Source: Flaviflagellibacter sp963786225
Lineage (GTDB): Bacteria; Pseudomonadota; Alphaproteobacteria; Rhizobiales; Methylopilaceae
DNA length: 64,000 nucleotides
Assembly (NCBI GenBank): GCA_963786225.1
Contig: CAWAYQ010000030.1
Span: forward strand, 1 to 64,000
Direction: 5' to 3'
The notes beneath the pieces were generated by a model. It saw nothing but the letters and a program-made list of their open reading frames with translations, made no database searches and was not told the origin of the DNA. The position numbers and the translations under genes were made by a program. Of this stretch, positions 39,934 to 48,450 are shown piece after piece; positions within the stretch are counted from its first letter, which is position 1, and each line of letters opens with the position of its first letter.

Positions 39934-41198
39934 ATGATGTCGACGCGGCGCGCCCTGTTTGTGCGGACGCGGAATGGCGACGGCTTCGGCCCTCGCCATT
40001 TCCGTTCCGCGGCGGCGCGCCGCGCGCTTGTTCTGGCTTCGGCCGGTCTTCTGTCGGCCTCCGCCGCGCTCGCGCGGAAGACAATCTCACCCGCGCCATC
40101 GGCAAGGCTCTGTTCGAGCGCGCCTGGGTTCCGGCGCCGTCATCGACTCTCGCCAATGACGGGCTCGGCCCGCTGTTCAATGCGCGCGCCTGCGCCTATT
40201 GCCATCAGGGCCTCGACCGCGCGATTTCGCAGCGCGACCCCGACGGCACCTTCACCCAGCGCGGCATGGTGCTGAAACTGTCCGACGCGGCGGGCCGGTT
40301 CGACCCGGCCTATGGCGGGCAGCTTCAGACCTCGGCGGTGCCGGGGCTGGTGCCCGAAGGACGCCTCGTCATGGCAGGCGCGGACCCCCGGATTGAAAAC
40401 CCGGCTTCCGGTCCGCTCGCGCCCGCGACACGCATGGGCGTACGCGCCGCGCCGTCCGTACGCGGTCTCGGCCTTCTGGCCGGCGTTCCGGAGGAGGCGA
40501 TCCTCGCGCGCGCCGATCCGGACGACCGCGACGGTGACGGGATCTCCGGCCGTCCGAACTGGATCGTGGATGCAAACGGCACACGACATCTTGGCCGGTT
40601 CGGATTGAAATCGTCGAGCCCAACGCTCGCCGCGCAAATCGAACTCGCGTTTTCTCTGGACCTCGGAATGTCGACGTCCGGTCATCCCGACCTCGCGGGC
40701 GACTGCCTGAGCGCGGCCTGCCGCGCGGCGCCGCATGGCGGCACGGCGGACGAAGCTGAAATCCGGCACGACCTCGTCGCCATGCTCGCGGATTATCTCG
40801 CCAGCGTGCCGCCGCTCGAACCGGCGTCTGCCCCCGAAGCCATGGGCGAGCTTCTGTTCGCTGCATCCGGCTGCACCTCGTGTCACACGCCGTCTCTGCC
40901 CGGTGCCAAGGGAGAGGTGCGCGCTTTCAGCGATCTGCTTTTGCACGACCTCGGCCCCGGCCTCGACGGCGGTGCGACGGAACCGAATGTCGCGCCGACC
41001 GAATGGCGCACCGCGCCGCTCTGGGGCGTTTCGCGCGCTCTCGCGACCCATGCCGGTCTTCTGCACGACGGCCGCGCGCCGGGCGTCGCCGAAGCAATTG
41101 CGCTCCACGGCGGTGAAGGGACGGGGGCCCGCACACGCTTTGGTGAACTCGGCGAGAGCGACCGCGCGCGGCTTATCCGCTATGTCGAGGGCCTATGA
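39934..41198 (+). CDS. Di-haem oxidoreductase (DUF1111/DHOR type), one frame break
   Basis: An exported di-haem protein of about 420 residues, the 'thiol oxidoreductase' that regularly accompanies imelysin genes. Haem sites are ACAYCHQ and GCTSCHT. The signal peptide (ALVLASAGLLSASAALA) is in the frame starting at 39934; from DNLTRAIGKALFERAW the frame shifts, with the break near 40076 in CGCGGAAG, best explained by one missing G. Later segments are DRDGDGISGRPNW and EWRTAPLWG, typical of the family. It probably passes electrons in periplasmic iron handling. The stop overlaps the next ATG (ATGA). Confidence 0.88.
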
Positions 41199-42454
41199 TG
41201 CTGCTCCGATCCATTGTCGGTTTTCGCTCTTTTTCTCCCTCTCCCCGGCGGGGAGAGGGTCGGGGTGAGGGGGCGACACCTCGGATAGACACAATTGCCC
41301 TCACCCGGCCGTCGCTGTCGCGCTGTGCCGACCTCTCCCCAGCCAAGTCGGGTTTACCCGACTTGGCCATTCAAAGAACTGAACTCGGGAACACCCGAGT
41401 TCAGGGGAGAGGTGTATGGTTGGCGCTCTGCCTTTTCCTCTGCTCGCTTCCGGCCGCCGCGCAGGAATACGTGCCGGTCAATCCGAACGCCGATCACCGC
41501 GCCATCGCGCTGAAGATCGCGACGGATTTCGTCGCGCCGCATTACGAAGCTCTGGCCGCGCGTTTCGAGGCGCAGGCGAAAAGTTGGGAAACCTTCTGCG
41601 CTGCGCCGTCGGCGCCCGGTTTCGAGGACGTGCGTACCCGTTTTGGCGACGCCGCGAAGAGTTGGGCGGAGGCCGAGATCGTGCGCTACGGCCCGGTTTC
41701 GGAGGATTTCCGCTATGAACGGATCGCCTATTGGCCGGAACGCAAGAACGACGTGGCGCGGGGTCTCACGCGCCTTCTCTCGGAAACAGCCCCGCTGACA
41801 CCCGACATCATGTACGGCAAGAGCGTTGCGGTGCAGGGCCTGTCCGTACTGGAACGGCTGCTCTACGAGGACGGCGCGCAGGCGGCGCTTTTCGCGGCTG
41901 ATGAAGGGGCGAAAAGACGTTGCGCCGCCGGACAGGCAATTGCCGGAAATCTGGTGCGTATCGGCGGCGACATCCGCACCGGATGGGCGAAGCTGACGGA
42001 CGAATTGAAGACAGCGGACGACATGCGCGCGCGGGAAGCCGTGACGCGGCTCGCGACCGATCTTCTGACCGTGTTCCAGATCGCCGGAGACCAGAAGCTC
42101 GACGTGCCGATGGGAGAGGGGATCGACGACACCCATCCCAAGGCGGCGCAGTACTGGCGCAGCGGATTGTCCAACGCGACTTTGGCGCTGAACATGAAAT
42201 CGGTCGCCGATCTGACCTTCATCATCCTCGGCCAGGGCGATCCCGCGACCAACACGGTCGGCGCCATCGAAACCGCGCAAAACCTCGCGGAAACTCTGCC
42301 CGGACCGATCCCCGATCTCGTCGCCGACAAAGCGGGACGCAGCCGGCTTTATCTCCTGCGCGGCGCGGTGCGCGGCGCGCGCGACCTCGCCACGGCCTAT
42401 GTGCCGGCCGCGCTCGGCATCACGGTCGGTTTCAACTCGCTCGACGGTGATTGA
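41195..42454 (+). CDS. Second imelysin-family protein with repeat-derived N-terminus
   Basis: A 419-residue imelysin-like protein. From about residue 75 it has a normal signal peptide (LALCLFLCSLPAAAQ) and a mature domain (HYEALAARFEAQAKSW, RIAYWPERKND, SVAVQGLSVLERLLYE, which takes the place of the GxHxxE region). The first 70 residues are translated from a palindromic repeat (41235-41413) lying between the coupled ATG at 41195 and the signal peptide. Either translation really begins at a later TTG (near 41420) or an unusual leader is made. It follows the di-haem gene by ATGA overlap. Confidence 0.85.
   Translation: MMLLRSIVGFRSFSPSPRRGEGRGEGATPRIDTIALTRPSLSRCADLSPAKSGLPDLAIQRTELGNTRVQGRGVWLALCLFLCSLPAAAQEYVPVNPNADHRAIALKIATDFVAPHYEALAARFEAQAKSWETFCAAPSAPGFEDVRTRFGDAAKSWAEAEIVRYGPVSEDFRYERIAYWPERKNDVARGLTRLLSETAPLTPDIMYGKSVAVQGLSVLERLLYEDGAQAALFAADEGAKRRCAAGQAIAGNLVRIGGDIRTGWAKLTDELKTADDMRAREAVTRLATDLLTVFQIAGDQKLDVPMGEGIDDTHPKAAQYWRSGLSNATLALNMKSVADLTFIILGQGDPATNTVGAIETAQNLAETLPGPIPDLVADKAGRSRLYLLRGAVRGARDLATAYVPAALGITVGFNSLDGD
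41235..41413. repeat. Palindromic repeat, class 1, copy 3, with two inserted hairpins
   Basis: Left arm CTCCCTCTCCCCGGCGGGGA and right arm CGACCTCTCCCC...GGGGAGAGGTG as in the other copies. Between CTCTCCCC and GGGGAGAGG two perfect 11-bp hairpins are inserted: CCAAGTCGGGT-TT-ACCCGACTTGG (41343-41366) and CTGAACTCGGG-AACA-CCCGAGTTCAG (41379-41404). The element lies inside the open frame of the second imelysin gene. Confidence 0.85.
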
Positions 42455-42455
42455 G

Positions 42456-43562
42456 ATGCAGATCGACCGCCGTTCCTTCCTTCTGGCGCTCGCGGGCTCC
42501 TTCGCCGCCGGGTCCGTGCCGGCCTTCGGGCAGGAGCGTCTTTACGTCTCGTCCTGCAACGACGCGGCCGGCATTTCCCATGTCGCGGTGTTCACGGCCG
42601 ATGGCGGCATGCTGTTCAAGACGCAATTGCCCGATCGCGGCCACGACATCGCGCTGAGCCCCATTGGTCCCGATCTCGTCGTCTTCGCGCGGCGGCCCGG
42701 CGACTGGATGGCGGTGGTCGACCGCCGCACCGGCGCGGTGAAGACGCTCGTGCGCAGCCCGGAAGGCCGTCACTATTACGGGCACGGTCTTTATTCCGGC
42801 GACGGACGGCTGCTCTATGCGACCGAAAACAATGTCGCTGCCGGGCAGGGTGTGCTCGGCGTCTATGACACGGCGCGCAATTATGCGCGGATCGGCGAGC
42901 AGCCGACCCACGGCGTCGGTCCGCACGATGTCGCCTTCCTGCCGGGCCATGAGCTTCTGCTCGTCGCCAATGGCGGCGCGCGCACCGATCCGGCCTCGGG
43001 CCGGGAAATCCTGAACAAGAAGAACATGACGCCGAGCCTGGCCTTCGTCGATCCGCGCTCGGGCGAAGCCAGGCACAAGGTGGATTTCGGCCGGGACATG
43101 AGCGGATTGTCGTTCCGCCATCTGGCGGTGGCGAATGACGGGGAGGCGGTGTTCGCCTGTCAGTACGAAGGTGACCCGGAGGAGATGCCGCTCCTTGTCG
43201 GCACCGTCACGCCGGACGGCCGCACGCGGATGCTTGAAATGCCGGACGACGATCTGGCGCGGCTCGACAATTATCTCGGTGCGGTCGCGCTCGACGGATC
43301 GGGACGGCTGATCGCGGCGACGAGCCCGCGCGGCGGCATGGCGGCGTTCTGGGACCGGCCGACCGGCAAATATCTCGGTCTCGCGCCGATGCCCGATGTC
43401 TGCGGCGTCGCGGCGGCTCCGGAAACGGGCACCTTCATGGTCTCGTCCGGCAATGCCGGCGTGAGGATGGCGCGCGCCCGGACGCACGATCTCCTGCGCG
43501 TCGGGGGCAGCGATCTCGACCTTTATATGTGGGACAACCACATCGAGATCGTCTCCGGCTGA
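42456..43562 (+). CDS. DUF1513-family periplasmic protein
   Basis: A 368-residue protein with a Tat-like signal (IDRRSFLLALAGSFAAG) and a repeated-strand architecture of a beta-propeller (YVSSCNDAAGISHVAVF, RGHDIALSP, TENNVAAGQGVLGVYD, THGVGPHDVAFLPGHELLLV in part, SPRGGMAAFWD). This is the DUF1513 family, regularly found behind two imelysins and a di-haem protein. Function is unknown. The ATG follows the previous stop by one base. The four genes probably act together in periplasmic iron or haem chemistry. Confidence 0.9.
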   Translation: MQIDRRSFLLALAGSFAAGSVPAFGQERLYVSSCNDAAGISHVAVFTADGGMLFKTQLPDRGHDIALSPIGPDLVVFARRPGDWMAVVDRRTGAVKTLVRSPEGRHYYGHGLYSGDGRLLYATENNVAAGQGVLGVYDTARNYARIGEQPTHGVGPHDVAFLPGHELLLVANGGARTDPASGREILNKKNMTPSLAFVDPRSGEARHKVDFGRDMSGLSFRHLAVANDGEAVFACQYEGDPEEMPLLVGTVTPDGRTRMLEMPDDDLARLDNYLGAVALDGSGRLIAATSPRGGMAAFWDRPTGKYLGLAPMPDVCGVAAAPETGTFMVSSGNAGVRMARARTHDLLRVGGSDLDLYMWDNHIEIVSG

Positions 43563-43648
43563 AAGCCTCGTCCGGCCTGCAACGGTGTGCCCCGAGTAGT
43601 GTCCTTGGCGCACCTTCGCTATATAGCGGGCCGCGACCCGGAGGCGGC

Positions 43649-44422
43649 ATGGCCGAGGACAAAACCGAAGTGAGCTTTGTCCGGCGCAGGCCGGTGCTCA
43701 CCCTTCTCGTGCTCACCGCGCTCGTCAGCGTGCCCTTCGTTCTGTTTCCGCAGCTCGATCTCGCCTTCAGCCGCCTGTTCTATGTGCCGGGCAAAGGCTT
43801 TCCCGCCACGAACATGGACATTCTGAAGACGGTACGGGACGCGGGGCAGGATGCGCTCCGAATTGTCGGCCTGGCCGTCCTGATCTCGCTCCTCGTGCCG
43901 CTTCTCATTGCGCCGGCGCGTTTTCTCCTGCCGCCGCGCGCGGCTCTGTTCCTGCTGACCAGCCTCGCGCTCGGTCCGGGTCTTCTCGTCAATGGCATAT
44001 TGAAAGAGTTCTGGGGCCGCGCCCGACCGCGCAATGTCGTCGACTTCGGCGGCGACCTCACATTTTCCCGCGCCTGGGAGATCGTGAATACGTGCCATTC
44101 GAACTGCTCGTTCGTGTCGGGCGAGGCCTCGTCGGCAATGTGGTTCATGGCGTTGGCGATGATCGCGCCGCTCGCCTGGCGCCTGCGGGCCGCGCTCGCG
44201 GCTTTTGTTTTCGCGCTCGTCATGTCGGTGAACCGAATCGCGTTCGGCGGCCACTTCCTGTCGGACGTGCTGCTGGCCTGGCTGCTGACGCTCGCCGTAA
44301 TCCTTATTTGCTACAATGTCTTCTACAAAGACTTTGGATTGACGGATGAGCGTGTCGAGGGCTGGTTCACGCGTATGCGTGCCTTCCTGCAGGCGCCGTT
44401 CCGGCTTCTGCTGAAGCGCTAG
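43649..44422 (+). CDS. PAP2-family lipid phosphatase
   Basis: A 257-residue membrane phosphatase with six hydrophobic segments. The three PAP2 motifs are KEFWGRARP (K-x6-RP), NCSFVSGEASSA (the PSGH region, with Glu where His is usual in soluble forms) and NRIAFGGHFLSD (R-x5-H-x3-D). Such enzymes remove phosphate from undecaprenyl pyrophosphate, phosphatidic acid, phosphatidylglycerol phosphate or lipid A. GGAGG precedes the ATG. It is convergent and stop-overlapping with the RpiR regulator, so no operon partner helps to define the substrate. Confidence 0.9.
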   Translation: MAEDKTEVSFVRRRPVLTLLVLTALVSVPFVLFPQLDLAFSRLFYVPGKGFPATNMDILKTVRDAGQDALRIVGLAVLISLLVPLLIAPARFLLPPRAALFLLTSLALGPGLLVNGILKEFWGRARPRNVVDFGGDLTFSRAWEIVNTCHSNCSFVSGEASSAMWFMALAMIAPLAWRLRAALAAFVFALVMSVNRIAFGGHFLSDVLLAWLLTLAVILICYNVFYKDFGLTDERVEGWFTRMRAFLQAPFRLLLKR

Positions 44423-45306
44423 CCGTTCGTGCCGAGCAGCCGCGCGCGGATGCTTTCGAGCCGTCCGAGGCGCTCGGTCGTGCCGCCGCCCTCAAGTTCC
44501 GTCACGCGCGCGATCAGGGCTTCGGTCAATGCAAACAGCGCCGTAAGCGAATCCCAGGCGCCCGCGCTGTCCGTCGGAGCCACGAAAATGTGCGAGGCAT
44601 AGCGGCTTGCCGGCGCGGCGCGGCTGTCGGTGAACAGGATCACCGTCGCGCCCTGCGCCGCCGAGATTTCGGCAAAACGCACGACGTCGGGTGCGTAACG
44701 GCGAATGTCGTAGACCACGACGACGGAACGGCGGTCGACGTCGATCAGACGGTCCGGCCAGGTCGCGGAGATCGAGCCGACCTCTTCCATTCCCCCGCGC
44801 ACGATTTCGAGGTGGCGGACGAGATAGCGCGACAAGGATTGCGTGAAGCGGCCGCCGATGGCGAGCGCCGGGCGCTTCCTGTCCGACAGCGCGCGGGCGG
44901 CGGCCTCGAAATCATCGCGCACGACCAGGGAGAAGGCGGCGCGGACATTTTCCGTGATGTGATTGCCGAAGCCGGCCAGCCAATCCTCTTCCGGCGCCTG
45001 CGGCCGCCGTGCGACCCAGCGGCCGAGCGGCGAGGACTGCTCCTCGGAAATCTCCGCGCGCAGATGCTCCTGCAGTTCGCGGTAGCCGGCGAAGCCCAGT
45101 TTGCCCGCGAGCCTGAGAACGCTCTGCGAGCTGACGCCGGAGGATCGCGCCAGCCGGGCCAAAGGCTCCAGTCCGGCCACCGGGTAATGGTCGCGCAGAT
45201 AGAGAGCCGCCCGCCGCTCCTGCGTCGTCAGCATCCCCATAACGCTTTGAATGCGTTCGGAAATCGTCCCAGCCGGCACCAAGGTCTTCTCGTCCATCCC
45301 CGCCAT
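44419..45306 (-). CDS. MurR/RpiR family transcriptional regulator
   Basis: A 295-residue regulator with an N-terminal helix-turn-helix (ERRAALYLRDHYPVAGLEPLARLARSSGVSSQSVLRLAGKLGF, residues about 30-72) and a C-terminal SIS domain (PALAIGGRFTQSLSRYLVRHL ... VVVVYDIRRYAPDVVRFAE) that normally binds a phosphosugar. The ATG at 45306 or the one at 45297 may be used. It is divergent from the permease operon, and three inverted repeats in the shared 177-base region look like its operators. Its ligand in this setting is unlikely to be a sugar and is unknown. Confidence 0.92.
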   Translation of the reverse strand: MAGMDEKTLVPAGTISERIQSVMGMLTTQERRAALYLRDHYPVAGLEPLARLARSSGVSSQSVLRLAGKLGFAGYRELQEHLRAEISEEQSSPLGRWVARRPQAPEEDWLAGFGNHITENVRAAFSLVVRDDFEAAARALSDRKRPALAIGGRFTQSLSRYLVRHLEIVRGGMEEVGSISATWPDRLIDVDRRSVVVVYDIRRYAPDVVRFAEISAAQGATVILFTDSRAAPASRYASHIFVAPTDSAGAWDSLTALFALTEALIARVTELEGGGTTERLGRLESIRARLLGTNG

Positions 45307-45308
45307 CT

Positions 45309-45387
45309 TGAAATTATCTCATATTAAGCCTGTGGAACGTTACTTCCAAGTTGACACAGAATAGAGTTCTCTGGAACGATCATTCCG
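45309..45387. promoter_or_regulatory. Candidate RpiR operators in the divergent promoter
   Basis: Two related inverted repeats with identical half-sites: TGGAACGTTACTTCCA (45333-45348) and TGGAACGATCATTCCG (45372-45387), 39 bases apart centre to centre. A TTGACA (45351-45356) sits between them, so the right site would cover the -10 region of the permease operon. A third, different near-palindrome TGAAATTATCTCA (45309-45321) touches the regulator's own start. Assignment to the RpiR protein is inference from position. Confidence 0.6.
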
Positions 45388-45483
45388 CGCTGCCGACATG
45401 GCGGAAAGCCGGCGGGAGCGGGGAGATCGATTTCGGGGCCGGGGACCTAACGGATCAGTTCCGGCCGTAAAGGGGAACAGACA

Positions 45484-46995
45484 ATGGCTAAGCAACCAGC
45501 AGCAGTTGGCGCCGCGGGCGTCACATATTCCACGGTCGACGCTTCATATTTCGCCCAGCGCGGGCTGAAACGTTATGCGGGTGTCGCCTCGCTTTGGGCG
45601 CTCGGTGTCGGCGCGGTCATTTCCGGACATTTCTCGGGCTGGAATCTCGGTCTCGGCGTCGCGGGGTGGGGCGGCTATCTCATCGCCGCCGTGCTTATCG
45701 CCATCATGTATCTCGGCCTGACCTACTCGATCGCCGAGATGTCGCCCGCTCTGCCGCACACCGGCGCGGCGTATTCATTCTCGCGCTCGGCCTTCGGCCC
45801 CTGGGGCGGCTTCATCACCGGCCTCTGCGAGAACGTCGAATATGTCATTACACCCGCCGTCATCGTCTTCTTCATCGGCTCCTACCTGACCGGGATTTTC
45901 GGCACATCGGCTGAGTTCCAGCCGGTCTACTGGGTGCTCGGCTACATCATCTTCGTCGGCCTCAACATCGCCGGCGTCGAGCTGTCGTTCAAGATCACGC
46001 TCGTCGTGACCTTGCTCGCTCTCGCCTGTCTCGTCTTCTTCTGGGTCAGCGCCCTTCCGCTCGCGGACTTCGCGGGCAAGGCGCTGAACATCGGCGCCGG
46101 CCCCGACGGTAAAGCGGTCGAGCTTCCGGGCGGCAACGGGCCGTTCCTGCCGTTCGGCATTTCCGGCGCGCTTGCCGCTCTGCCGTTCGCGGTGTGGCTG
46201 TTCCTGGCCATCGAGCAGCTTCCGCTCGCGGCCGAGGAATCGATCGATCCGAAGCGTGACATGCCCAAGGGCATCATTCTCGGCATGTTCACGCTGATCG
46301 TGTCGGCCTTCATGATCCTGTGGCTCAACTCGGCCGTGAACGGCTCGTTCGCGCTGTCGACCTCCGGCGAGCCGCTGCTCGACGGCTTCCGCGCGATCTA
46401 CGGCGACAGCATCGCCGTGATCCTCGCGCTCATCGCCGTCGTCGGCCTGATCGCGAGCTTCCACACGATCATCTATGCGCAGGGTCGGCAGATCTACTCG
46501 CTGTCGCGGGCGGGTTATTTCCCGCGCGCGCTGTCGATCACGCACGGCACCCGCAAGACGCCGCACATCGCCATGATCGCGGGCGCAATCGTCGCTCTCG
46601 CCATCATGTTCGTCGTCTGGTTCCAGGCGGGGTCTACAGCGGGGGCGGCCGTCATCGGCGGAACGCTGCTCAACATGGCCGTCTTCGGCGCCATGCTGAG
46701 CTATATCGCGCAAGGGGCGGCCTTCATCTCGCTGCGCAAGAACATGCCGAATATCGAACGGCCTTATAAGAGCCCGCTCGGCATTCCGGGTGCCGTAGTG
46801 ACCATCATCATCGCGCTGGTCACCATCGGCTACCAGCTCGCCGATCCGGTCTATCGCGCAGGCGTGATCGGCGTGGCGCTCTGGTTCGTCGTGGGCATCA
46901 TCTACTTCGCGATCATCGGACGTAACAAACTCGTCCTGTCGCCCGAAGAAGAGTTCGCTCTCTCCAAGGGCACGGCAGAATACAAGTCGCACTGA
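45484..46995 (+). CDS. APC-family amine permease, ethanolamine permease-like
   Basis: A 503-residue transporter with 12 hydrophobic segments. GVGAVISGHFSGWNLGLG in helix 1 and LTYSIAEMSPALPHTGAAYSF (in part: SIAEMSPALPHTGAAYSF) in helix 3 are typical of the ethanolamine/amine branch of the amino acid-polyamine-organocation family. AEESIDPKRDMPKG and YSLSRAGYFPRALS are also conserved there. First gene of the operon; a strong terminator-like hairpin separates it from the next gene. It probably imports the amine handled by the downstream enzymes. Confidence 0.88.
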   Translation: MAKQPAAVGAAGVTYSTVDASYFAQRGLKRYAGVASLWALGVGAVISGHFSGWNLGLGVAGWGGYLIAAVLIAIMYLGLTYSIAEMSPALPHTGAAYSFSRSAFGPWGGFITGLCENVEYVITPAVIVFFIGSYLTGIFGTSAEFQPVYWVLGYIIFVGLNIAGVELSFKITLVVTLLALACLVFFWVSALPLADFAGKALNIGAGPDGKAVELPGGNGPFLPFGISGALAALPFAVWLFLAIEQLPLAAEESIDPKRDMPKGIILGMFTLIVSAFMILWLNSAVNGSFALSTSGEPLLDGFRAIYGDSIAVILALIAVVGLIASFHTIIYAQGRQIYSLSRAGYFPRALSITHGTRKTPHIAMIAGAIVALAIMFVVWFQAGSTAGAAVIGGTLLNMAVFGAMLSYIAQGAAFISLRKNMPNIERPYKSPLGIPGAVVTIIIALVTIGYQLADPVYRAGVIGVALWFVVGIIYFAIIGRNKLVLSPEEEFALSKGTAEYKSH

Positions 46996-47008
46996 CCGTG
47001 TCACTCCA

Positions 47009-47042
47009 GGCGGCCGGACTTCCCCTCGTCCGGCCGCCTTTT
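47009..47042 (+). terminator. Rho-independent terminator/attenuator
   Basis: Perfect 11-bp stem GGCGGCCGGAC / GTCCGGCCGCC, eight-base loop, then TTTTC. It lies between the permease and ligase genes, 31 bases before the latter's ATG, so it would reduce or end transcription after the permease unless read-through is regulated. Confidence 0.85.
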
Positions 47043-47072
47043 CAATTCAAATAGACAAGTCCAGAGGCAGAC

Positions 47073-48437
47073 ATGAACCCGCGCGACGTCAAGACCGCAG
47101 CCGACGCGAGAGCCATCGTCGAGGAACGCGGCCTGGATCATGTGAAGGTCGGCGTCACCGATGCCGACGGCATCATGCGCGGCAAGTACATGGCCAAGAC
47201 CAAATTCTTCAACGCGCTGGAGAAGGGGTTCGGGTTCTGCGACGTCGTGCTGGGTTGGGATTCGAACGACCAGCTGTATGACAACGTCACCTATACGGGC
47301 TGGCACACAGCCTATCCCGACGCTCCCGTCCGCGTTCTGCCGGACACCTGCCGCGACGTGCCGCTCGAAGGCGACATGCTGTTCTTCCTCGCGGAGTTTG
47401 CCGACAAGGCGGAGGAGGTCTGCCCGCGCGGCACGCTTCGCCGCGTATTGGCGCGCGCGAAGGATATGGGCTTCGACGTCGTGTCCTCGGCGGAGTTCGA
47501 ATTCTTTCTGTTCGAGGAAACGCCGCATTCCATTCGCGAGAAGAATTATCGCGGCCTGACCAACATCACGCCGGGCTTCTTCGGCTATTCCATGCTGCGC
47601 TCGTCTGTGCACGCCGATTTCTATCAGGACCTGCTCGCGCTCGGGCGCGACATGGATTTCCCGATCGAGGGCCTGCACACCGAAACCGGCCCCGGCGTGC
47701 TTGAAGCGGCCATCGAATATTCCGGCGCGCTCGAAGCCGCCGACCGCGCGGTTCTGTTCAAGACCTTCACGAAGATCCTCGCCCAGCAGCGCGGCTGGAT
47801 GGCGACCTTCATGGCCAAATGGTCGAAGGACTGGCCCGGCCAGTCCGGCCACCTGCATGTCTCGCTGACGAAGGGCGGCAAGCCGGTCTTCCATGACGAG
47901 ACCAAGCCGCACAACATGTCGGACACGATGCGCTGGTTCGTCGGCGGGCAGCAGAAGCTGATGCCGGAACTGCTCGCGATGGTCGCCTCGACGGTGAATT
48001 CCTATACGCGGCTGATCCCCGGTTTCTGGGCGCCGACCAACTCGACCTGGGGTGTGGAAAATCGCACCACGGCGCTCCGTGTCATCCCGGGTGCGCCAAA
48101 AAGTCAGAGGGTCGAGTATCGAGTGGCGGCGGCCGACATCAACCCCTATATCGCGCTCGCAGCCGCCATCGGCTCGGGCCTCTGGGGCATCGAGAACAAG
48201 ATCGAGCCGGAGCCCATGGTCGAGGGCAATTCATACGCGGTGCAGCACAAGCCGGAACTGGCTTTGCCGCGCTCGCTGATGGAGGCCGCGGGACGGCTGA
48301 AAGCGTCGAAGCCGGCGCGAGCTCTGTTCGGCGATGCGTTCGTGGACCATTACGCCGCGACGCGCGAGTGGGAAGAAAGGGAGTTCCGCAGGGCCATCAC
48401 CGATTGGGAAATGGCGCGGTACTTCGAAATCATCTGA
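47073..48437 (+). CDS. Glutamine-synthetase-like gamma-glutamylamide ligase
   Basis: A 454-residue glutamine-synthetase-fold enzyme of the PuuA/GlnA4/IpuC type, which use ATP to join glutamate to an amine other than ammonia. Metal and nucleotide motifs are SSAEFEFFLFEE, GLHTETGPGVLEAAIEYS (in part: HTETGPGVLEAA), GQSGHLHVSL, NSTWGVENRTTALRV and the C-terminal KIEPEPMVEGNSY. There is no adenylylation-loop Tyr pattern. Its place before aldehyde and alcohol dehydrogenases and an amidotransferase points to an amino alcohol as substrate; ethanolamine is my preferred guess. Confidence 0.88.
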   Translation: MNPRDVKTAADARAIVEERGLDHVKVGVTDADGIMRGKYMAKTKFFNALEKGFGFCDVVLGWDSNDQLYDNVTYTGWHTAYPDAPVRVLPDTCRDVPLEGDMLFFLAEFADKAEEVCPRGTLRRVLARAKDMGFDVVSSAEFEFFLFEETPHSIREKNYRGLTNITPGFFGYSMLRSSVHADFYQDLLALGRDMDFPIEGLHTETGPGVLEAAIEYSGALEAADRAVLFKTFTKILAQQRGWMATFMAKWSKDWPGQSGHLHVSLTKGGKPVFHDETKPHNMSDTMRWFVGGQQKLMPELLAMVASTVNSYTRLIPGFWAPTNSTWGVENRTTALRVIPGAPKSQRVEYRVAAADINPYIALAAAIGSGLWGIENKIEPEPMVEGNSYAVQHKPELALPRSLMEAAGRLKASKPARALFGDAFVDHYAATREWEEREFRRAITDWEMARYFEII

Positions 48438-48450
48438 TTGGAGACCTCGG

